Shown here piece after piece: positions 1 through 4,458 of a DNA stretch of 5,151 nucleotides. The first letter of the stretch is position 1. Each line of letters begins with the position of its first letter. The DNA lies in assembly GCA_025936955.1 (NCBI GenBank), contig JAICSL010000151.1, positions 1 to 5,151 on the forward strand, read 5' to 3'. Source of the stretch: Nitrososphaeraceae archaeon. GTDB taxonomy: Archaea > Thermoproteota > Nitrososphaeria > Nitrososphaerales > Nitrososphaeraceae. Under the pieces are notes generated by a model. The model had not been told where the DNA came from and searched no databases. It worked only from the letters and a program-made list of their open reading frames with translations. Both the position numbers and the translations under genes were made by a program.

Positions 1-40
1 AATAATAATAAAAATATAAAAATAATACCAAAAGAAGGTA

Positions 41-383
41 ATGGCAACACCAATCCTAATATACTATGCCAAGTTGTCTGAATAGATAAGGTTTTTTGTT
101 TTTACGAGCAGTTAAACTGCCTTCTGTTCTATCAAAATATAATGAGGATGAAGATAGGAAATTGATAATACGATGCATAGATTTGATGGTAAGGCAAGAA
201 GGGATGGATATAAATCGATAGATGATTAATGACTATGAAAGGCGTGCCGTCCTATTCCAGTTCAGACTGTCGCAGCAGCTGAATGTATTTAGCTCAGTAT
301 CCTGTATTATAATTCAGCATGGATACCCCATTACCATTTTGAAGAGAATTATGAATAAGACCCATAAATCATCTATAATCTGA
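41..383 (+). pseudogene. Decayed gene for a short conserved-looking protein of unknown function (about 110 codons)
   Basis: No function is recognised. Reading starts at the ATG at 41 (MATPILIYYAKLSE), hits a TAG at 83-85, continues in the same frame as IRFFVFTS, and then must shift frame near 107 to continue as AVKLPSVLSKYNEDEDRKL and IIRCIDLMVRQEGMDINR. A second in-frame TAG lies at 219-221, after which the same frame stays open to the TGA at 381-383 (starting MINDYERRAVLFQFRLSQQ, then NVFSSV, then GYPITILKRIMNKTHKSSI). The recovered protein is charged, mostly helical in character and without membrane segments or cysteine clusters. Two stops and a frameshift within one sensible reading indicate a pseudogene and not a chance ORF. 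The style resembles small proteins carried by integrated elements of Nitrososphaerales, which would fit the terminase and integrase relics downstream; that link is inference. The piece at 222-383 could in principle still be translated as a 53-residue peptide. Confidence 0.6.
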
Positions 384-705
384 AGTTAGATACAATCTAG
401 AGAATTAATTTCTGGAATTTTTAAATATCGTCCTAGTATATTGTATTATAGAGGAAGTACTCAACTGAAGAGTGGACTATTCTTACTCACTAGTACCTCA
501 ATCCCAAGCAGCGGGTCTATCACTCCTACTGCTTTAACACGTAAATATAATATAATATGGCTTTGCCACTATTATTGCAATTATTATTGTTCGTGTGAAT
601 GCTAATTTTGACATCTCTGCATCTGTATTAAGCTCCCAGATGCTGTTATATTTTCCTCTAAGCTTTCTACCACCACTGGGTGTATAATTGAGTCAAATTT
701 GGTTC
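384..705. other. Intergenic stretch without a supported gene
   Basis: No convincing coding region is seen on either strand. The + strand is open without an ATG from 390 to the TAA at 603-605, but its composition (a late run rich in Cys, Tyr and His) does not look like a protein. On the minus strand a 26-codon ORF from 614 down to 534 encodes MSKLAFTRTIIIAIIVAKPY followed by a few residues. This looks like the start of an exported or membrane-anchored protein (a positively charged end, then a hydrophobic run) that ends at a stop too early, so it may be the stub of a lost gene. No terminator or tRNA is visible. Confidence 0.4.
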
Positions 706-762
706 GCATTCCACCGAGCCCGTTGTGATATCACTCCTTTATTAGGATTCTAAAACAATAAA
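706..762 (+). repeat. Diverged direct repeat, copy A (possible worn attachment site)
   Basis: This segment aligns with 1992-2049 in direct orientation. The first 35 positions match at 28, and similarity then continues with small gaps to a shared AATAAA end. Shared cores are CCACCGA, CCCG, GATATCA and CTTT. Starting a few bases earlier (GGTTCGCATTCC then ACCGAGCCCG), the order of bases matches a tRNA 3' end: a T-loop-like TTCGCAT, five T-stem positions, a seven-base acceptor strand CGAGCCC and a discriminator base. The T-stem itself pairs poorly here and no 5' tRNA half exists upstream, so this is not a working tRNA gene. It lies 17 bases upstream of the terminase relic's first ATG. Confidence 0.5.
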
Positions 763-778
763 AAGAAGAGATCAAAAT

Positions 779-1107
779 ATGTCTCAGGAGGTCGCCTTTG
801 ATCTTACGGTTATCCTAACAATATCAAACCTTCGGCTCCACTTCCTCACTGTTGAAGTTAAGAATATAAAAATTGTTCCTGTTAATTTCAATTCAGTACA
901 CAAAGCAATGTTAGGACATTATATGATACTTGAGAACAAAGGTAGACGTATTGCAATTAATCCAGACAGGTTTGACAAACTGATAACTTCATTGAGAACA
1001 GCAGTAGATAATGATAGGACATTAATAAAGAAGCTACATCATATAATGATATATTTGATGCTTTTAGGTTAGCACTAAATTTCTATCATTTTCAGACAAC
1101 TGATTAG
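779..1107 (+). pseudogene. Terminase large subunit-like protein, C-terminal relic with a frameshift
   Basis: The first frame is open from an ATG at 779 to a TAG at 1070-1072. Its second half (KIVPVNFNSVHKAMLGH, then INPDRFDKLITSLRTAV) resembles the C-terminal nuclease domain of viral terminase large subunits, the motors that package DNA into capsids. At about 1024 the sense moves into the neighbouring frame, which reads KEATSYNDIFDAFRLALNF and ends at a TAG at 1105-1107. Restoring one G between 1024 and 1025 rejoins the two frames as TLDKEATSYNDIFDAF, so a one-base deletion explains the break. The acidic NDIFDAFRLAL segment corresponds to the HDDxxDAxxLA-type motif that ends the nuclease active site in this family. 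The ATPase domain, several hundred residues long in intact proteins, is missing upstream, and the first 25 or so codons (from MSQEVAF) are not clearly homologous. The 97-residue ORF is therefore best read as a fragment and not a gene. Confidence 0.65.
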
Positions 1108-1123
1108 GATTCGATCTATTAGC

Positions 1124-1132
1124 TTTAATTAA
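1124..1132 (+). promoter_or_regulatory. TATA-like box for the thioesterase gene
   Basis: TTTAATTAA is centred about 33 bases upstream of the thioesterase ATG. Archaeal transcription usually starts some 26-27 bases downstream of the centre of the TATA box, which would place the start near 1155 and leave a leader of only about six bases. No Shine-Dalgarno sequence precedes the ATG, in keeping with a near-leaderless message. The call is positional only. Confidence 0.4.
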
Positions 1133-1160
1133 GGTCTTCTACTACGATGATAGTCTTTCA

Positions 1161-1655
1161 ATGGCAGCGCAACAACATTCGAAAGCAGGTAAACGTCCAA
1201 ACGATTCTAGAGCTGAGACGACAATTATGATGCTACCTTCAGATGCTAATCCAAAAGGCAATGTGTTTGGAGGTGTTATATTAAAATATGTAGATCTTGT
1301 CGCCGGTTTATGTGCCAAAAGACATGCTGGCCGTGCCAATATCGTCACAGCAAGTATAGATAGAATGACTTTCTTAAAGCCGGTATTCATTGGTAATGCA
1401 CTAATTCTTTCTGCAAGACTAAACTATGTAAAAAGATCCTCTATGGAAGTTGAAGTCACTGTGGAAACTGAAGATCTAGACGATAATATGAGAATTCATA
1501 CAGGAAGAGCATTTGTTACCATGGTTGCTCTTGATAAATATGGAAAACCTACAGAAGTTCCAGCACTGATATTGGAAAGAGATGATGATAAAACACGATT
1601 TCAACAAGGTGAAGCAAGAATGGTTTCTCGTCTGAAGGAAGCAGGCAGAATGTAA
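1161..1655 (+). CDS. Acyl-CoA thioesterase (hotdog fold, YciA/ACOT-like)
   Basis: The 164-residue product hydrolyses acyl-CoA thioesters to free acid and CoA in the cytoplasm; chain-length preference cannot be read from sequence. The hallmark is the NPKGNVFGG segment (residues 30-38), followed by the central hotdog helix with Asp45 (KYVDLVAGLCA). In ACOT and YciA enzymes an Asn and an Asp at these sites are the catalytic pair, so Asn30 and Asp45 are the candidates. The beta strands with TASIDRMTFLKPVFIGN (64-80) and GRAFVTMVALDKYGKP (115-130) complete a single hotdog domain, a normal length for a one-domain member that works as an oligomer. A charged tail (about 136-164) follows. The ATG at 1161 is used because the core begins soon after; the upstream ATG at 1147 is out of frame. 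The gene is alone between relics, with its own TATA-like box, and is intact. Its role (lipid turnover or CoA recycling) is inference from the family. Confidence 0.9.
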   Translation: MAAQQHSKAGKRPNDSRAETTIMMLPSDANPKGNVFGGVILKYVDLVAGLCAKRHAGRANIVTASIDRMTFLKPVFIGNALILSARLNYVKRSSMEVEVTVETEDLDDNMRIHTGRAFVTMVALDKYGKPTEVPALILERDDDKTRFQQGEARMVSRLKEAGRM

Positions 1656-1991
1656 TTGAGGTTAGAGGAAAATGAGGGAAAAATACAAAGGCAGTTGAAA
1701 TTCTGTCTTATAATAATTATCCACAAATCATTTATGATAATAATCATAATTGGAAGAAAGAAAGAAATTGAACAGTTAGTTTGAATATATTTTCGATCCT
1801 ACATAGATGATTATTTTTTGCTTTATCATCCAACAACACAACTTTCATAGAACAATACCTTTCATTTAAGAAAGAATGTTCCAAGTATTATGAGAAATAT
1901 TGTTTGTAGGATTTACAGATGACACCATATATTTGTCTCCTATAATGTTCAGGATATCTTTTTTCAAATTAGATTTGATTGATTTTCAGCT
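1656..1991. other. Intergenic stretch without a supported gene
   Basis: All frames on both strands are broken by frequent stops and I recognise no protein relic. A small AT-rich hairpin (arms 1732-1738 and 1743-1749, loop AATA) lies about 80 bases after the thioesterase stop, and a T-rich run (TTATTTTTTGC) near 1811 could serve as an archaeal transcription stop, though neither is strong. On the minus strand a short open piece ahead of a stop near 1861 reads NLKKDILNIIGDKYMVSS; it has no start of its own and may be chance or the remains of a small gene. Confidence 0.35.
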
Positions 1992-2049
1992 GCATCCCAC
2001 CGAACCCGCTCCGATATCATTGCTTTTTAGTGGGTCTTAATATAATAAA
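1992..2049 (+). repeat. Diverged direct repeat, copy B (possible worn attachment site)
   Basis: This is the partner of the segment at 706-762, matching at 28 of its first 35 positions and sharing the AATAAA end. Here the tRNA-like layout reads GCATCCCACCGAACCCG, with CGAACCC in the place of the acceptor 3' strand, while the T-loop-like part has decayed (CTGCAT). It directly abuts the integrase relic, which is where an attachment site is normally found in integrated elements. The similarity also runs past the tRNA-like part (GATATCA, CTTT, TCTTAA-like), so the repeat unit is larger than a simple tRNA end. A shared promoter region is the other explanation. Confidence 0.5.
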
Positions 2050-2054
2050 TGTGA

Positions 2055-2349
2055 GAAAGCAAAAAATTGTCAACAGAAGAAACATCGGAATCAACGTTAT
2101 CGGCAGATCTATGGACATTATACCTCTATGCTATCAAATCTCCTGCAACAAAGGAGAAGTATTTAATACGATCAGGAAGTTTTTAGACTACGTTAATCAT
2201 AACCAAGAAGTAAACATCCCGTTAAGATAAAGCAAGGATCTTTGCAGAAAAAGGAAATCTGTGATGCTGCTTTGATAATTGAAAACATGTTTAAAAAGCG
2301 GGAGATTAAAAAAGTCTCATTTGATACGTATTGCAAAATTGAATTGTAA
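2055..2349 (+). pseudogene. Tyrosine recombinase/integrase, N-terminal relic
   Basis: Sense passes through three frames. From 2055 one frame reads DLWTLYLYAIKSPATKEKY and on to a TAG at 2184-2186. Without a gap the next frame continues FLDYVNHNQEVNIPL to a TAA at 2228-2230. The first frame then resumes at 2226 as DKARIFAEKG, stopping at 2262-2264, and the third carries MFKKREIKKVSFDTYCKIEL to a TAA at 2347-2349. Joined, this is the SAM-like, core-binding N-terminal domain of the integrases I associate with Nitrososphaerales, where a DLWTLYLY and KSPxTxEKY start is followed by an ARxF segment and a helix before the catalytic domain. The catalytic domain with its R-H-R-Y residues is absent downstream, so the gene is both frameshifted and truncated. 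A weak continuation (VTIV, then a stop at 2362-2364) may extend it a little. The 83-residue ORF spanning 1979-2230 is an accidental join of repeat copy B with one frame of this relic. Confidence 0.7.
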
Positions 2350-2400
2350 GTAACAATAGTGTAGGAAAGAAAAAGGATTGTCAAAATCTGAATCTATAGG

Positions 2401-2470
2401 GTTGAAAAAATTTTCACCCCTACTTACCTTATTATTTTGTAGTGTGCTAAGGGGTGTTTTTTCTTTCAAC
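2401..2470. repeat. Imperfect inverted repeat, 21-base arms
   Basis: Arms at 2401-2421 and 2450-2470 are reverse complements at 16 of 21 positions: the outer seven (GTTGAAA with TTTCAAC) and the inner seven (CACCCCT with AGGGGTG) are perfect, with the mismatches in the A/T middle. The spacer is 28 bases. The right arm carries a TTTTTTCTTT run. It lies just after the integrase relic. It could be the remains of element ends, a stem-loop, or a terminator for + strand transcripts; the sequence does not decide. Confidence 0.5.
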
Positions 2471-2519
2471 TTCCTTTATACGATGATTATGACTGTCTAC
2501 AATAGTACGGTTATGATAA

Positions 2520-2684
2520 ATGACAACTAATTCAATAAATGGAGACATAATCAATGAAAATCTAGACTTTATTCTTTCACACTTACAAGAACCATTATTC
2601 CCAAGAAAAATTATGACAAAAGACTTGGTTATCATCAAGTATTCTATTCCTTCTAACAATTTCTCGCTACGGGGCTATTTTTAA
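2520..2684 (+). pseudogene. Small protein fragment of uncertain origin, probable relic
   Basis: A 54-codon frame runs from an ATG at 2520 to a TAA at 2682-2684. Its middle (ENLDFILSHLQEPLFPRKI, then MTKDLVII) looks like real protein, and the FPRKIMTK stretch recalls the start of primase or replication-type proteins found in thaumarchaeal integrated elements. That recollection is weak and could be wrong. The end (NNFSLRGYF) is short and abrupt, suggesting a frameshift. A 70-codon frame on the opposite strand (2659-2447) overlaps it and looks less protein-like. It could instead be a genuine small gene; no Shine-Dalgarno sequence is visible. Confidence 0.3.
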
Positions 2685-2769
2685 TGCTACATTCGAATAG
2701 GTCATTATAGCAACTTTTGATCTTCCATTATTTTCGGATTGAAATATTTTATGATATGCTATCTATTTC

Positions 2770-2777
2770 TTTAAATT
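2770..2777 (+). promoter_or_regulatory. TATA-like box for the dehydrogenase gene
   Basis: TTTAAATT is centred about 26 bases upstream of the ATG at 2800, so transcription would begin at or next to that codon and the message would be leaderless. This supports 2800 over the upstream TTG at 2776 and ATG at 2782, which lie inside or right beside the box. Positional evidence only. Confidence 0.45.
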
Positions 2778-2799
2778 GTATATGCTTTCTGGTAGATAT

Positions 2800-3849
2800 A
2801 TGAAGGCGGCTGTATATCATGAGCATAATAAGGACCCCAGAAAAGTTGTAAAAATCGAAGACATAGACGTGGCAAAAATCAAATATAATCAAGTTCTTAT
2901 AAAAGTCGAAGCGGCCTCCTATAATTACAATGACCTTTGGGGAATTTGGGGAGAACCAATCAAGATTCCTCTACCCCACATTTCTGGAAGTGATGTATCG
3001 GGAACTGTAGTAGACATTGGAGAAAATGTTTTAGGTATAAAAAAAAGAGATAGAATAGTAGGACATCCCAATCTAACATGTAGAATTTGTAATGCCTGTA
3101 CTTCGGGCAAAGAATATGACTGTCGCGAAAGACAAGTATGGGGTTTTCAAACTGGCCCTTTATGGGGGGGATTTGCCCAATATACACATTTACCAGAGGT
3201 CAATGTCATTAAAATTCCAGATAATGTTTCTTTTCAAGATGCTGCCGCTATTTCTATGGTAGGGATGACTTCTTGGCATATGTTAGTTACTAGAGCTAAT
3301 ATTCAGCCAGGACAAACTGTCTTGATTATGGGAGGTGGAAGTGGAATGGGAATAGCAGGTATTCAAATTGCAAAGTTATTCAATTGTGATGTTATCGCAA
3401 CAGCTGGTACACAAGAAAAAATGGATAAATGTCTCAAATTAGGTGCTGATCATGTCGTAAACCATAGAGAGCCAAATTGGTACAAGAAAGTCAAAGATAT
3501 AACAAATAATCAAGGTGTGGATATTATTTTTGAACATATAGGAAAATCTGTATTTGCAGAAGAAGTCAGTCTCTTAAATAATGGCGGTACCTTAGTATCT
3601 ACTGGAGCAACAACAGGATATAATTCAAAAGTAGATTTGAGATACCTCTTCTTTAGAGGACTTAATCTTATCGGAGCTACTCAAGGAACACGTGCAGGAT
3701 TAGAAAAAGTAATTAAATGGACAAGTAAAGGAAAAATAAAAGCAATAGTAGATACGGTTTATCCTTTCGAAGATATGGTAATGGGTCATATAAAAATGAT
3801 GGAATCACAATTGTTCGGAAAGTTGATTACCACTCCACAAAAGCTATGA
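2800..3849 (+). CDS. Zinc-containing medium-chain dehydrogenase/reductase (alcohol dehydrogenase / quinone reductase-like)
   Basis: The 349-residue product is a cytoplasmic NAD(P)H-dependent oxidoreductase of the MDR superfamily; the substrate is unknown. The N-terminal GroES-like domain opens MKAAVYHEHNKDPRKV and includes NYNDLWGIWG and PHISGSDVSGTVVDIG. The structural zinc lobe is complete: Cys94, Cys97, Cys100 and Cys108 in C-x2-C-x2-C-x7-C spacing. The Rossmann domain follows, with GGGSGMGIAGIQIAK (about 178-192), an acidic or polar strand end (ATAGTQEKM) and LGADHVVNHR. The usual catalytic-zinc cysteine is replaced in the NYNDLW segment and the classical GHE motif reads SGSD, so catalytic zinc is probably missing and the enzyme may act like a quinone or enoyl reductase. 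The ATG at 2800 is chosen because the family starts at MKAAV and a TATA-like box lies 26 bases upstream; in-frame TTG 2776 and ATG 2782 would add eight or six residues. A run of seven G at 3164-3170 does not break the frame. The stop overlaps the end of a minus-strand relic. Confidence 0.88.
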   Translation: MKAAVYHEHNKDPRKVVKIEDIDVAKIKYNQVLIKVEAASYNYNDLWGIWGEPIKIPLPHISGSDVSGTVVDIGENVLGIKKRDRIVGHPNLTCRICNACTSGKEYDCRERQVWGFQTGPLWGGFAQYTHLPEVNVIKIPDNVSFQDAAAISMVGMTSWHMLVTRANIQPGQTVLIMGGGSGMGIAGIQIAKLFNCDVIATAGTQEKMDKCLKLGADHVVNHREPNWYKKVKDITNNQGVDIIFEHIGKSVFAEEVSLLNNGGTLVSTGATTGYNSKVDLRYLFFRGLNLIGATQGTRAGLEKVIKWTSKGKIKAIVDTVYPFEDMVMGHIKMMESQLFGKLITTPQKL

Positions 3850-4314
3850 TTCAATGGGTTCGGATTTCTCATTAAATACTGGTCCCACAATTGGTACGAT
3901 TTTAACCTATAGTAGTTACATATTGGCGGCGGCAACCGTTCGTTGTACATTGAATAAAAGTATTTAAAGGAACTTTGAACCTTGCTTCTTTATAGAGTTC
4001 TACAATATTCTTTTTAAATAAATATGGCAAAAGAGCGGCATACTATCACTATTTATATCATAGTCCTCACTAGAAAACTGCTCAACTCAGATAGAAGGAA
4101 AACTATCCTCAATAAGCTTTACCGCAGCAAGATATTCTTTTGGAATAATAACTGTATCAATATCAAGAATTTTCTTTACTACTTGGATATTTCTGAGAAT
4201 TAGTGGTTGTCCGAACACTTTTAGCAAAATTGCAGGGCAATCATAAAGATCAGTCATCAAAGATTGAAGATGATGTTCTGACTCGAAATAGAAGCTGCAA
4301 TTTATTTCGCTCAC
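3844..4314 (-). pseudogene. Sugar nucleotidyltransferase-like gene, multiply disrupted relic
   Basis: The longest open part (GTG at 4314 down to a TGA at 4089-4087, 75 codons) carries DCPAILLKVFGQPLILRNI and a following helix, strand and helix (VVKKILDIDTVIIPKEYLAA), the start of a nucleotidyltransferase fold as in NDP-sugar pyrophosphorylases or GlmU-type enzymes. The same frame continues past the stop as VEQFSSEDYDINSDSMPLF and HIYLKRIL to a TAG at 4002-4000. After further stops it reads NVQRTVAAANM, then VKIVPIVGPVFNEKSEPIES, where IVPIVGPVF resembles a left-handed beta-helix hexapeptide repeat. A neighbouring frame holds ELYKEARFKVPL, suggesting a frameshift as well. The glycine-rich GxGTR nucleotide loop expected at the N-terminus is not readable, and most of the hexapeptide domain is missing. 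The last stop (3846-3844) abuts the dehydrogenase stop, so the gene seems cut off there. The annotated 75-residue ORF alone would be inactive. Confidence 0.62.
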
Positions 4315-4328
4315 TTAATAGTTAAGTG
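4312..4328. repeat. Short perfect inverted repeat
   Basis: CACTTAA and TTAAGTG flank a three-base TAG spacer. The palindrome covers the GTG start of the minus-strand relic and lies about 130 bases before the deacetylase gene. It could be an old operator for the divergent pair or chance in AT-rich sequence. Confidence 0.3.
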
Positions 4329-4372
4329 ATATTCAAATAACCTTACTATGTTTGTATAACGATATATTCATA

Positions 4373-4388
4373 TTGCATACTTTGCATA
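4373..4388 (+). repeat. Tandem heptamer TTGCATA, two copies nine bases apart
   Basis: TTGCATA occurs at 4373-4379 and 4382-4388, about 70-85 bases upstream of the deacetylase ATG. Two close direct copies upstream of a TATA-like box could form a regulator site, but with seven bases in AT-rich DNA chance is a real alternative. Confidence 0.2.
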
Positions 4389-4413
4389 TTTTATACTAGT
4401 AGTTAGTTTTTCC

Positions 4414-4425
4414 ATAATTATAAGA
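4414..4425 (+). promoter_or_regulatory. Possible TATA box for the polysaccharide deacetylase gene
   Basis: ATAATTATAAGA lies 34-45 bases before the ATG at 4459, which would give a transcript start near 4447 and a leader of about a dozen bases. The surrounding DNA is so AT-rich that ATATAATAA at 4433-4441 is a rival. Confidence 0.25.
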
Positions 4426-4458
4426 TTTCCAGATATAATAAAGTATTAAGACTATTAT

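Noticed and set aside
1..81. Open frame from the left edge reading NNNKNIKIIPKEGNGNTNPN and ending at a TGA at 79-81
   Set aside because: It overlaps the relic that starts at 41 in another frame, is dominated by Asn and Lys from AT-rich DNA, and has no recognisable motif. It could be the tail of an upstream gene but cannot be supported.
701..723. A working tRNA gene suggested by GGTTCGCATTCC and CGAGCCCG
   Set aside because: There is no matching 5' acceptor strand, D-arm or anticodon arm upstream, and the T-stem does not pair well. Only a 3'-end-like trace is possible.
1142..1390. 82-codon frame on the minus strand
   Set aside because: It lies antisense to the first half of the clearly recognisable thioesterase and has no protein-like features of its own.
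1979..2230. 83-codon + strand frame
   Set aside because: It joins repeat copy B to one frame of the integrase relic; the real integrase sense changes frame several times in this interval.
2193..2384. 63-codon frame on the minus strand
   Set aside because: It is antisense to the integrase relic, whose + strand sense explains the sequence better.
2447..2659. 70-codon frame on the minus strand
   Set aside because: It overlaps the more protein-like + strand fragment at 2520-2684 and uses one arm of the inverted repeat as coding sequence; no motif is visible.
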